64,000 bases of DNA, taken from NCBI RefSeq assembly GCF_042477335.2, contig NC_091249.1:45740001-45804000 (forward strand). The letters are read 5' to 3'. The stretch comes from Ovis canadensis (lineage: Eukaryota > Chordata > Mammalia > Artiodactyla > Bovidae). Shown here piece by piece: positions 20,950-31,670 of the stretch. The position numbers and the translations under genes were made by a program. Position 1 is the stretch's first letter, and the number at the start of each line of letters is the position of its first letter. Below the pieces are notes generated by a model. It was not told the origin of the DNA and did no database searches. It saw only the letters and a program-made list of their open reading frames with translations.

Positions 20950-21173
20950 ACCCTGTAGTAAAGTCCTCTTTTGTTACAGTGTCTTGCTAATAAAATTAAA
21001 ATTTTAAATTGCTTTTAAATGAAATATTAATTGCTTATAATTGCAAAAAACTCTTAAAACTGTAAAGCAAAACTTAATTGCTAATAAAGTAAAAATCATA
21101 AGTGTGATTTAAAATAGCTAATATTTCAGATAGCTCATTTGTATCAGACATTTAGATACATTATTGTACTTAA

Positions 21174-21384
21174 TGGGCTTCCCTCATAGCTCAGTCAGTA
21201 AAGAATTTGCCTAAAATTCAGGAGACCTGAGTTCAGTTCCCGGATGGGGAAGATCCCCTGGAGAAGGAAATAGCAACCCACTCCAGTGTTCTTGCCTGGA
21301 GAATCCCCATGGACAGAGGAGCCTGGCAGGCTATAGTTCATAGGGTCGCAAGAGTCAGACACGACTTAGTGACTAAACCACCAC
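21174..21384 (+). mobile_element. Bov-tA SINE
   Basis: Head GGGCTTCCCTCATAGCTCAG, body GGAGAAGGAAATAGCAACCC, tail AGTGACTAAACCACCAC. Confidence 0.93.
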
Positions 21385-21399
21385 ATTGTGATTAATGCA

Positions 21400-21925
21400 A
21401 ATAGTCTCCCTTTGAACAAACTTTAGCTCAATTCCTCTGACTCCTTGTCAACTAGGGCTAAACACTGATCTATAAATACCTGACAACCAACAAAGTTTCT
21501 ATCAGCTCATGGACACATCCCTAGGATGACCTAATTTCACCAATAATGTGTGCCTGCAAAAACTTAAAAAAAAAACTACCAACAAAATTTACTGTTTGTT
21601 CCAGTCAATATCTGAAGCTAGAGCCCCTGTCTCCCAGTCTCCATGGGAAGATAGATGCATAACTTCTGTAAGCTATGTTAGCAAAACCATATTGGTTTCA
21701 TGTAGACCAATTTTTGTTCCCTGAGTTTTACAATTTTTCATTTCCCTGACTCTACTGAACCCTGCCCACCTCCCTCCTACAGCCACCTTCTCCATTTAAA
21801 ATGCTGGGTCACCGCTGCACAAATCAAAGTTGACTTCAATTCACACTAGACTCTTTGTCCTATTTCCCTATTGCTGATTAAAATCTGTCCTTACTACTTT
21901 AACTTGTATCTAACATTTTTTATTT
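21400..21925 (+). repeat. Possible LTR-like relic
   Basis: Unlike its surroundings, this stretch has a C-rich middle (21755-21790), a TTTAAAATGCTGGGTCACCG stretch and a run near ATTAAAATCTGTCCTTACTA, arranged like the promoter and end of a solitary LTR. No family can be named and no primer-binding site or internal region was seen. Low confidence. Confidence 0.3.
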
Positions 21926-21944
21926 TTGACCCTAATAATTTCTT

Positions 21945-22075
21945 ACTTGTTGATGAAGAAATTAAGCCAGATAAGTAACTCACCTGGCAAGACAGCAAAA
22001 TTAGGACGTGATAATGCCATAATTTCAATCTAGGCCTGTGTGATAATCACTGTTTGCTAACTACCTTGCTTCTCA
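21945..22075 (+). repeat. MIR-like SINE relic
   Basis: GATGAAGAAATTAAGCCAGA, TAAGTAACTCACCTGGCAAG and a following GACAGCAAAATTAGGACG resemble the 3' half of MIR. Confidence 0.45.
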
Positions 22076-22414
22076 TTTGGCCAAATATGTAAAACTTTTC
22101 TTAAAAACTGAGAATATATCTTATCTTGAAGGTTAATCAATGATACAACACTTTAAAATATGAGATATCAGCTTCTGAAAGTACATTCGCCATTAGAATT
22201 CACAACTGAGAAGCCAATTTCTGTTAAAAATTGCATTGAAATAATTCACAAAGGAAATTTTAAAAGACTAAAAATGGATCTATATAAAATATTTAAAAGA
22301 CAGTATGTTAAATAAAAAGAACATTGGCATGTTTTATTTCTGAATTAATGGAATTGGCAATTAAAGAAAATGTTTCTTTATAGAATTTCAGTTTATAAAC
22401 TCCTTCAGCAAAAG

Positions 22415-22545
22415 CTACAAACAGAAACAGTATAGACTTGGGAATCAAGGAGACTAAAGTTCTAATCATAGTCCTGCATCTATTAATTATGTAACTTGAG
22501 CAAATTATTTAATTCTTTGAGTCTCAGTTTCTTCAGATACATAGT
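22415..22545 (+). repeat. MIR SINE relic
   Basis: Clear MIR core: GTAACTTGAGCAAATTATTT then AATTCTTTGAGTCTCAGTTT with CTTCAGATACATAG. Confidence 0.75.
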
Positions 22546-23330
22546 AAACACATCATTGTGATAGACAAAATTCTAAGATATTCCCCAAGATTTCTGGTCC
22601 TTTCTGTACATGCCCTATATTGATAGTTTCATTGTTTAATGTGTGAGTGATCTATAATTCATTTCCATGATTAGGTTCCATTAGATGTTAAAATGATATT
22701 ATAAAGATGTAATTAAGTAAGGAATGATGCTAAAGCTGAAACTCCAGTACTCTGGCCACCTGATGTGAAGGGTTGACTCATTTGAAAAGACTCTGATGCT
22801 GGGAGGGATTGGGGGTAGGAGGAAAAGGGGACGATAGAGGATGAGATGGCTGGGTGGCATCACCGACTCAACGGACATGAGTTTGAGTGAACTCCGGGAG
22901 ATGGTGATGGACAGGAAGGCCTGGAGTGCTGAGATTCATGGAATCACAAAGAGTCGGACACGACTGAGTGACTGAACTGAACCGACCTGACTGCAGTTCC
23001 CCAATCAGTTGATTTTTACTTAATCAAAGGGAATATTATGCTAAGTCAGCAGTTGTTCTTAAAAGAGGGTATAGATGTCATAGAGATGTACTTCTGTTGG
23101 CTTTTTAAAAATAGTAAATTGTTATGTTGTGCAAGGATAATAAGTAGGTGACCTCTTGGAGTTCATTTGCAATCTCCAACTGTCAGCCAGGAAGAAACCT
23201 CACCCCTACAACCACAAGGAACTGAATTCTGCCAGTATCTGAATAAGCTTGTAAGAGGACCTCTACCTTCCAAAGAGACCATTTCACTGGCTCCAACTTG
23301 ATGTTATTCTAGTGATACACTAAGCACCAG
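22546..23330 (+). repeat. Old LTR-like relic interrupted by BovB copy 7
   Basis: Left part has ATGATTAGGTTCCATTAGAT and AAAGATGTAATTAAG; right part (from about 22993) continues with CAATCAGTTGATTTTTACTT, AATCAAAGGGAATATTATG and, later, ACAACCACAAGGAACTGAAT. Read across the BovB gap these run on as one ancient repeat often seen in mammalian genomes. I place it tentatively near the MaLR/MLT-type LTRs; the family name is not certain. Confidence 0.5.
22719..22984 (+). mobile_element. BovB 3' fragment, copy 7
   Basis: Only the last 265 bases of BovB: GGAATGATGCTAAAGCTGAA to the GAGTGACTGAACTGAACC tail. It sits inside the old LTR-like relic, so the relic is older. Confidence 0.93.
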
Positions 23331-23486
23331 ACCCAGCTAACTCATACCCATTCTCCTTTGGATTGTCGAGTCACTCTTTTGGTAGAAAAGGAATCCCAGA
23401 TTATAAAGCCTGAGTTACTTTAAAATGTCTCAGCTCTTTCTCTTAAAGGAAAGGTGGTCATAAGATACCCCACTATAAGGTACCAT

Positions 23487-23822
23487 ATTTTTTATTTCAT
23501 TTATTTGTTTACTTCTGGTCGCGCTAGGTCTTCATTGCTGGGTGGGCTTTCCTCTAGTTGCTGAGAGTGTGGGCTACTCTCTAGTTATCGCAGCGGCTTC
23601 TCCTGGTGCTGAGCACAGGCTCTAGGGCTCACAGGCTTCAGGTAGTTGTGACACTGGGGCTCAGTAGTTGCAGCTCCTGGGCTCTGGAGCACAGAATCAA
23701 CAGCTGTGGCATATTGGCTTACTCGCTCCACACCATGTGGGATCTTCCCAGATCATGGATGAAAGTTAACGTCTTCTGCATTGGCAGGTGGATCCTTTAC
23801 TGCTGAGCCACCAGGGAAGCCC
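23487..23822 (-). mobile_element. CHR-type tRNA-Glu SINE
   Basis: Reverse orientation: T-rich tail at left, then TGGTCGCGCTAGGTCTTCAT, the CATGTGGGATCTTCCCAGAT segment, and the tRNA-like head (TGAGCCACCAGGGAAGCCC) at right. CHR SINEs are typical of whales, hippos and ruminants. Longer and older than the Bov-tA copies. Confidence 0.85.
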
Positions 23823-24207
23823 ACAACCATCAGATTTTTAATGACATACCATCCTTTCTTCTATTCATAAGATAAACCTTTAAAAAAAGCATTCCAAAAA
23901 GACTTCTTTTTAGCTACTATTGGGTTCCATGACTGTTACCAAAGGAGCATGGGATGCCTATTGTTGGCACAGACCAATACAACTCATTCCATGGTGATGG
24001 ATACACTGGCATCCAAGCACTAGTGTTTCAATCCCTGTTAGATGTCTCTCAGCATGGCAAACCAGAGAAATGGCTATTTAATGACTACCTTTCTAGGGGT
24101 CTTTTCTCAGGGTTGTGCAAGCTAAGGCTGCTTTTGGTGACCATTTGTCTTACCCTAGAGCTTGGGATAAATTCTGAATGTCCTGTGGTATGGATTAAGG
24201 AATGACT
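23823..24207. other. Intergenic DNA, nothing recognised
   Basis: No repeat signature. An 83-codon frame at 23954-24205 has no recognisable motif. Confidence 0.45.
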
Positions 24208-25013
24208 TAACTGAGAAATATCAATAACCTCAGACATGCAGATGATACCACCCTTATGGCAGAAAGGGAAGAGGAACTAAAAAGCCTCCTGATGAAAGTG
24301 AAAGAGAGTGAAAAAGTTGGCTTAAAGCTCAACATTCAGAAAAAGAAGATCATGGCACCTGGTCCCATCACTTCATGGCAGATAAATGGGGAAACAGTGG
24401 AAACAGTGTCAGACTTTATTTTTCTGGGATCCAAAATCACTGCAGATGGTGATTGCAGCCATGAAATTAAAAGACGCTTACTCCTTGGAAGGAAAGTTAT
24501 GACCAACCTAGATAGCATGTTCAAAAGCAGAGACATTACTTTGCCACAAAGGTCCGTCTAGTCAAGGCTATGGTTTTTCCTGTGGCCATGTATGGATGCG
24601 AGAGTTGGACTGTGAAGAAAGCTGAGCACCGAAGAATTGATGCTTTTAAACTGTGGTGTTGGAGAAGACTCTTGAGAGTCCCTTGGACTGCAAGGAGATC
24701 CAACCAGTCCATCCTAATGGAGATCAGTCCTGGGTGTTCATTGGAAGGACTGATGCTGGAGCTGAAACTCCAATATTTTGGCCACCTCATGCAAAGAGTT
24801 GACTCATTGGAAAAGACCCTGATGCTGGGAGGGATTAGGGGCAGGAGGAAAAGGGGATGGCAGAGGATGAGATGGCTGGATGGCATCACCGACTCGATGG
24901 ACGTGAGTTTGATTGAACTCCGGGAATTGGTAATGGACAGGAAGCCCTGGCGTGCTGTGATTCACGGGGTCACAAAGAGTCGGACACAACTGAGCGACTG
25001 AACTGAACTGAAC
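24208..25013 (+). mobile_element. BovB 3' fragment, copy 8, with target duplication
   Basis: 5'-truncated at GAGAAATATCAATAACCTC, just before RT motif C, and complete to the tail. TAACTGAGAAA lies at 24208-24218 and exactly again at 25014-25024; part of the left copy also fits BovB, so the joint has microhomology. Two frames (24256-24561 and 24570-25001) give the RT C-terminal region, split by a one-base loss near 24545 (TTTGCCACAAAGG, where other copies read TTTGCCAACAAAGG). Confidence 0.94.
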
Positions 25014-25024
25014 TAACTGAGAAA

Positions 25025-25778
25025 AGGGGAAATATATAAAGCTATGTGCTTATAAGAGAAGGTAATTAACCCTCCATCTTCCAATCATTCCCAAAGAACA
25101 ATGCTGAGGCCTGGAAGATTTGCTGGAACAAAGTACAGGTTTCTGTTTCAGTGAAGGAACCTCATTCCTCCAATACTTTTCTTATCAGTTAAAGGATACA
25201 CAAACTCCGTTGACACCAAGATTTTGGTGCTTGGTTTTTATAGGACCTTTATGGAAATGATAGCTGCCCAGCACCTCACAGAGCTCTATAAAAAGTTGCA
25301 ATCTTTCTGCATAAAAGAGAAGGTCACCATTACCATAGAAACTTTTTGGATACAGCACTTCCACTAGAAAGAGTTGAGTGGATTTGTTCCAGCTGGCTTA
25401 TTTCCCAGGCAATCCAGAATAAAATATAATCATTTTCTGAAAATTCTTCCCCAAGGTTTCATCAAGTATAATTTTCTATCTATCAGCCTGTCCACATGTT
25501 GAATAGGAATAGAGTTCTATTATTTGTCATTCCTTCATCCTAACCACCTATTCCCTGTTTGACTTCGGCATCCAAACTGAAGTTTATCATTCTCCATGGG
25601 GGTGTGTCAAAACTGTCTTTTTTTAAAACATTTTGTTCTGCTATTACTAATAAGCTCTGTGAGGACAGAAGAGTTGTATTCTGTCATCACCACTGACCTC
25701 TCTGAGAACAGGGGAAGATGAGTGGAAAACCACCCAATGCAAAGCCAATTTCTACTCAGGTCCATTCAGATACAACCT
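25025..25778. other. Intergenic DNA, nothing recognised
   Basis: No coding frame of note. No clear repeat found. Confidence 0.4.
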
Positions 25779-25940
25779 ATCATTTTCTTGGCTACCCTAG
25801 TGGCTCAGCAGTAAAGAATCCACATACCAATCCGCATGGAAAATCCTGTGGACAGAGGAGCCTGGCAGGCTACAGTCCAAGGGGTTGCAAAAGAGTCAGA
25901 CACGACTTAGTGACTAAATAACAATAGCAAATCATTTTCT
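25779..25940 (+). mobile_element. Bov-tA SINE with internal deletion and 10-bp target duplications
   Basis: Element 25789-25930: head TGGCTACCCTAGTGGCTCAG joined to the later body (GGACAGAGGAGCCTGGCAGG) with much of the middle missing. ATCATTTTCT flanks it exactly at 25779-25788 and 25931-25940. Confidence 0.93.
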
Positions 25941-28017
25941 CATTTAGGTGAAAGTAATGAAAAAATTTATTGTCTCTTTTTATCCCTTACTCATAGATTT
26001 CCAAGTATCTGGAAGCCCTGCCTGGGAAGACAGTTTTATTTGCTCCCTCAATGGGCCCTTCTTTCAATATACCAACTGAGAAATCTTTAATTTGATCTGT
26101 CTCTAAGTTTCACCTGTTGGTGATCACTAAAGCCAGTGATGCAGGGAATGATTTTCTGAAGTCACAATTAGCTCTGATAGTTTCAAACACTGATGACAGT
26201 GCTTTCTGTGTAGATACGGATCACTCCTACGCTCCTCAAGTGTTGCGAGTGCAGATGGCAATGATCCCAGTTCCTGAGATGCAGATGGCCACACTGCGGC
26301 TATACATGTCAAGGTTCAGGTGTGATTTCTACACAAAAGCCAACAACTTCATTTGCAACTGAATTTCCTCACACAAATTCTTAAAAATTCACAGACACCT
26401 TAAACTCTAAGTCTTTTTAGCTCTTGTTTATTTTTCCCCCCTACAATTTCACAACATTATGACTTTGTCATGTTGGGCAGGAAGCTATTACTTGACTCTA
26501 ATTTAATATTTTCTCCATATCAATGACCTGTCTTTTTCAGTTAGCTTCCCTTAAAATTAATTCTTTATTAGAAGTCTCCTCATTCCCCCACATAAATTGA
26601 TAAAAACCTGCCCTAAACCACTAGTTTTCCAGGTATGCCTGAATGCTGGGATGAAAACAGCATTGGCTGAAGTTAGTGATCCCCCTTCTTCCCACTTGAA
26701 AGATTAGAATCTTAAATATCCGTTTCCAATATGTACTATTTTTCACCTGTTTCCCTACATTGATTGTTAGTAAATTTTCTGAAGAATAAATATGACCAAG
26801 TGACTATTTTTAAGAATATCAGTCAAAGAATAATACTCTCCCATATGTATGCCTGCACTGCTGAAAAGTTTTTTAAGAGTACACCATATTTCTTTCCTTT
26901 CAAAAAATATAAAACAATAAATGAAAAATGATAGAATACTTCATAATAGGGAAGAAATGCAGCTTCAGGATATAGGCAGACTGACGACAGATGCTGAATG
27001 AAAAGAGGAAGTTGAACTTTGGTACTGATTATGTAGTTTCCTATGATTCTGAGTGAAAATCTACAACTGATCAACAGAAATGAGCCTACACCTTCCCCCT
27101 CCTCCGTCTCCTTCCCCACCCCCATAACTTCCTCATATTCTTTTCAGATCAAAATCTCTATATTCTTCGTCTAGAAGGACTATTTCCTTCTTTCCTCTTC
27201 AAACACAAGGCCTGCATTTGTGCGAATCCTGTAACCATATTTATGACGAAGAGAATGTAATGCTCTAACCTCCCATGAGACTCTCCTTTAGTAGCGCCTT
27301 CTGGAACAAATATATTCAGGAAACAGCAAGATTTACCAAAAAATAAAAATAAAAACACAGAATGGCAAACTGACCTGAGTTTTCTGCCCTTCCATGAAAT
27401 TGTTTCTCCTAGGCAACTGGAAAAACATTAAGTAAATGAGGACAGAGACTACCAATCAAATGTAAACTGGAAGAAAATCACATGGTAGAGCTAAAAGCAA
27501 TCTTAGCCGTTGAAGTACATGGCATTAATATCCCTTAATTCTTTACCCTTCCCTTATCCATGTCCTTCACATGACTTGGCAATACTTTCTCCCATGAAGG
27601 ACACAGAAGATATATCACCAGCCCTGGCTATTGGGCTTGGCACATGATCTGCTTGGGTTGATAGAATGTTAACAGAAAATACATTTCTGCTGTTGTACCC
27701 ACTCTCTTTCACATCTGCCAGAGCAGAGGAACCAGGTGGGGCTAGCTAAGGAGAAGATCAGGGGATGTGTGGAACTGAGCCATCCATGGATATATAAGCC
27801 TAGAACAGGAGACCCTCAGGTGACGAATAGATTGTGAACTAGGTAAGTGCGTATTGGTGTGGAATACTGAGCTAATGGGGTTGATTTGGGCATTATCTTA
27901 GTTGATACCATGTCCAACAACTTCAACTCCTTCCATTAATAGAGGAGAAAACTGGATTTCAAAAGTGGAAGCAGATGAAGGGTAGTGTCAGAGCTGGAAA
28001 ATAGGCCCTGAAACAGA
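25941..28017. other. Intergenic DNA with at most one faint old repeat
   Basis: No gene supported. 26150-26330 is GC-richer and holds an 81-codon frame with no known motif. About 27590-27850 resembles an old interspersed repeat (GGGCTTGGCACATGATCTGC), not assigned to a family. Confidence 0.4.
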
Positions 28018-28125
28018 ACCTTGAAGATCTGAGTGTTTACTCCAGGCTCAGATATGTGCTGGCCACATGGACATTGGATAGGCAATTTGTTTCTCTGAAT
28101 CTCAATGTTCTGTTTGAAAATGAAG
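28018..28125 (+). repeat. MIR-like SINE relic
   Basis: GGATAGGCAATTTGTTTCTC then TGAATCTCAATGTTCTG fits the MIR core in decayed form. Confidence 0.55.
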
Positions 28126-28313
28126 GTAAAATGTATCTGAAATAAAAACTAGAAATTGTCTGTTTTAAATGAGGTATTTGATATGAAAGAAGCTCAAAAT
28201 TAGTGCTTAATGAATGCCAAGTACATGATGAAAACTGTTTACATGATGCCACTTTATCTCATTTAATCTTAGATACCTGCCTATTAATAAGATAGGTGTG
28301 CACTCACTTGTTA

Positions 28314-28338
28314 AAAAAACAAACAAACAAACAAACAG
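28314..28338. repeat. (CAAA)n simple repeat
   Basis: About five CAAA units after a short A-run, ending in CAGGTGAC. Confidence 0.9.
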
Positions 28339-29184
28339 GTGACTACTGTGTCCTTACAGAGCCAGACTCTACGGACATTTAATGAATAAACAAATTCTGG
28401 CTAAGGGAACTTTAGTAGCCTACCCAAGTAACTTAACCTCAAAGAACTTGGCATGTTTTTATTAATCAATCAGTAGGGAGCCTGCTGATTGTAGCTCAGG
28501 AAAACTGTTAACTATTATAAAATAACTCTCTGCTACTGGTCACCCAGAAACATGCTACAAAGTTATTCAAATTAGAGTGTCTGCCTAGAGCTTTGATGTG
28601 AAAATTTTTATTAGAAACATCTTTGTTTTTACTATCCAAGATGTCTTGATATAAATGCCATGCCACCTGCCATTAATAGTTACTCTTCTCTCTAATGGCA
28701 ACAACATTCCATCTGCTCTGGAAGATGACTAGCCTTCTCTCGGGGGCACTACCAAGGGCATAAGCTGCCTTTCAAATGTGCCACACGACCTGTATTTTGA
28801 TTCAAATTACACCCAACATACCTTTAAAACTCTGTAATATGCATCTTTAGGTTCAACTTCTCAGCAGAAGAAGGACTGACTCCTTTTTAAGGTATCCCAT
28901 AACACTTCTCAAAATTGAACACATCAATATAAGCCTGTGCAAATCTGGGGAAACACTCATAAGAGAAAAACACATTTATTTGCACCAACAAATATTATTT
29001 GGGAAAACATGAGGTCAGTGCCCTAAATTACTAGGAAAGTTTATCAGCAACAGAGAATCTTGCTCTGAGTGAGACTTATACCATGAAAAAATTGAAAATT
29101 GTGTGAAAGCAAATAATTTCTCAGCTTCAAGAGTATTGAGTTAAAATTCCATTCCTGGCTTTTTAATTGCATTATTGTTGGGGT
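28339..29184. other. Intergenic DNA, nothing recognised
   Basis: AT-rich, no gene or clear repeat. Confidence 0.4.
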
Positions 29185-29545
29185 TGTTCAATTGCTAAGT
29201 TGTGACCACATGGACTTCAGCACACCAGGCTTCCCTGTCCCTCACTATCTCCCAGAGTTTGCTCAAACTTATGTCTACTGAGTCAGTGATTCCATCTAAC
29301 CATCTCATCCTATGTCACCCCCTTTTCCTCTTGCCCTCAAATTTTCCCAGCATCAGGGTCTTTTCCAATAAGTTGCCTATTCACATCAGGTGGCCAAAGT
29401 ATTGGAACTTCAACATCAGTGCCTCCAATGAATATTCAGGACTGATTTTCTTTAGGATGGACTGGCTGGATCTCCTTGCAGTCCAAGGGACTCTCAAGAG
29501 TCTTCTCCAACACCACAGTTCAAAGGTATCAATTTTTTTGGCACT
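29185..29545 (-). mobile_element. BovB 3' fragment, copy 9
   Basis: Reverse orientation: short damaged tail at left (GTTCAATTGCTAAGTTGTGA) then the 3' UTR and RT C-terminal region, ending about TATCAATTTTTTTGGCACTG. It stands head-to-head with copy 10, which starts 38 bases to the right. Confidence 0.9.
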
Positions 29546-29571
29546 GTATAAAACCATATGCGTGACATTTT

Positions 29572-30522
29572 ATGTTCCTTAACCTCAAAAAAGATCTCCA
29601 TGACCCAGATAACCATGATGATATGATCACTCACCTAGAGCCAGACATACTGGAATGTGAAGTCAAGTGGGCCTTAGGAAGCATCACTACGAACAAAGCT
29701 AGTGGAGGTGATGGAATTCCAGTTGAGTTATTTCAAGACCTAAAAGATGATGCTGTGAAAGTGCTGCACTCAATATGCCAGCAAATTTGGAAAACTCAGC
29801 AGTGGCCACAGGACTGGAAAAGGTCAGTTTTCATTCCAATCCCAAAGAAAGGCAATGCAAAAGAATGCTCAAACTACTGCACAATTGCACTCATCTCACA
29901 TGCTAGTAAAGCAATGCTCAAAATTCTCCAAGCCAGGCTTCAACAGTGCATGAACTGTGAACTTCTGGATGTTCAAGCTGGTTTTAGAAAAGGCAGAGGA
30001 ACCAGAGATCAAATTACCAACATCCAATGGATCACTGAAAAAGCAAGAGAGTACCACAGAAATATCTATTTCTGCTTTATTGACTGTGCCAAAGACTTTG
30101 ACTGTGTGGATCACCACAAACTGTGGAAAATTCTGAAAGAGATGAGAATACTAGACCACCTGACCTGCCTCCTGAGAAACCTATATGCAGGTCAGGAAGC
30201 AACAGTTAGAACTGGACATGGAACAACAGACTGGTTCCAAATCAGGAAAAGAGTACGTCAAGGCTGTATATTGTCACCCTGCTTATTGAAGTACATCATG
30301 AGAAACACTGGGCTAGATAAAACACAAGCTGGAATCAAGACTGCCAGGAGAAATATCAATAACCTCAGATACGCAGATGACACCACCCTTATGGCAGAAA
30401 GTGAAGAACTAAAGAGCCTCTTGATGAAAGTGAAAGTGGAGAGTGAAAAAGTTGGCTTAAAGGTCAACATTCCGAAAACAGCTCAAGGCATCCTGTCCCA
30501 TCACTTCATGGCAAATAGATAG
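29572..30522 (+). pseudogene. BovB reverse-transcriptase remnant (copy 10)
   Basis: 316 codons, of which the first few are flanking DNA. It reads EVKWALGSITTNKASGGDGI, KRSVFIPIPKKGNAKECSNY, the GFRKGRGTRDQI block, motif A FIDCAKDFDCV, motif B VRQGCILSPCL and motif C RYADDTTLMAES. Catalytic aspartates in A and C are kept. The piece after motif B is shortened (ILSPCLLKYIMRN, where copy 13 reads ILSPCLFNFYAEYIMRN). The frame is lost soon after motif C. The C-terminal part is found in another frame at 30530-30793. No functional enzyme is expected. Confidence 0.88.
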
Positions 30523-31120
30523 GGAAACAGTGGAAACAATGATAGACTTTATTTTTTTGAGCTCCAAAATCACTGCAGATTGTGATTGCATCCATGCAAT
30601 TAAAAGACACTTGCTCCTTGGAAGAAAAGTTATGACCAAGCTAGACAGCATATTAAAAAGCAGAGACATTACTTTGCCAACAAAGGTCCTTCTAGTCAAG
30701 GCTGTGGTTTTTCCAGTAGTCATGTATGGATGTGAGAGTTGGACTATAAAGAAAGCTGAGTGCCAAAAAATTGATGCTTTTGAACTGTGTTGAAGACTCT
30801 TGACAGTCCCTTGGACTGCAAGGAGATCCAACCAGTCCATCCTAAAGTAAATCAATCCTGAATATTTATCGGAAGGACTGATGTTGAAGCTGAAACTCTA
30901 ACACTTTGGCCACCTGATTACTGGAAGAGACCCTGATGCTGAGAAAGATTGAAGGAGGGAGGTTAAGGGGACAACAGAGGATGAGATGGTTGGATGGCAT
31001 CACCGAGTCTATGGACATGAGTGAGCAAGCTCTGGGAGTTGCTGATGGACAGGGAAGCCTGGCATACTGCAGTCTGTGGGACTGAAAAGAGTTGGACACG
31101 ACTAAGTGACTGAACTGAAC
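29583..31120 (+). mobile_element. BovB LINE, copy 10
   Basis: Begins in the spacer before the RT (AAAAAAGATCTCCATGACCC) and continues to the tail (GTGACTGAACTGAACTG). The RT frame is open for about 310 codons. An 18-base deletion removes part of the segment after motif B, and later a shift near 30480-30530 ends the frame. The endonuclease part is missing. Confidence 0.93.
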
Positions 31121-31544
31121 TGATTCTGTTGTTTGGGAAAAGAAGAAAGGGGTTTTTCTCTCAATCTCTGCCCTGACTATTTGCACTGGTGTGCTGGTTA
31201 AAAGTCATTTTTTTTTCCAGAAGAAAACAAAATCTTAATTTGCACTGTTTGTTAATTTATATGCTATCAAATTTCCCACTATGACCTATTTCAAACTATT
31301 GCTTTAATGACACTGCAATGTGAATGTGGGAAGAAATGCTCACAATCAGATCTTCAGAGGTACAATCAGCCAACTCAAAACACTTCTCACTACTTTTTAG
31401 CCATACACACTGGCAAAAGCAAGTATCTAGAAATAACAATATATGCTAAGGATGCAACTCTCCATTAATAAGACTTTAGACAAGTACATAAAGAGAAGAA
31501 GCTTATGGCATAAATAGCCTGAGAATTATAACACAGACTTATTA
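31121..31544. other. Intergenic DNA, nothing recognised
   Basis: Short AT-rich stretch with no gene. Confidence 0.4.
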
Positions 31545-31670
31545 ACTGATAACACCTTACACATTGTGTCTGCCTTAATCCCTATTACCGAATTCAGATG
31601 AATAAACTGAGGGTCTCAGCTTCATATAATTAATAAATGGCCGAGTGGGGAACCAACCAAGGAACTGTTT
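31545..31670 (+). repeat. MIR-like SINE relic
   Basis: TACACATTGTGTCTGCCTTA, GATGAATAAACTGAGGGTCT and AATAAATGGCCGAGTGGGG resemble the later half of MIR. Confidence 0.5.

Noticed and set aside
23954-24205. 83-codon open frame
   Set aside because: No motif, and no supporting promoter or conservation evidence available.
26117-26362. 81-codon open frame in a GC-richer patch
   Set aside because: No motif, no homologue recognised and no splice context; expected by chance.
29185-31120. Head-to-head BovB pair as a twin-primed BovB
   Set aside because: Twin priming would leave one 3' tail and an inverted 5' part; here both outer ends are 3' tails.
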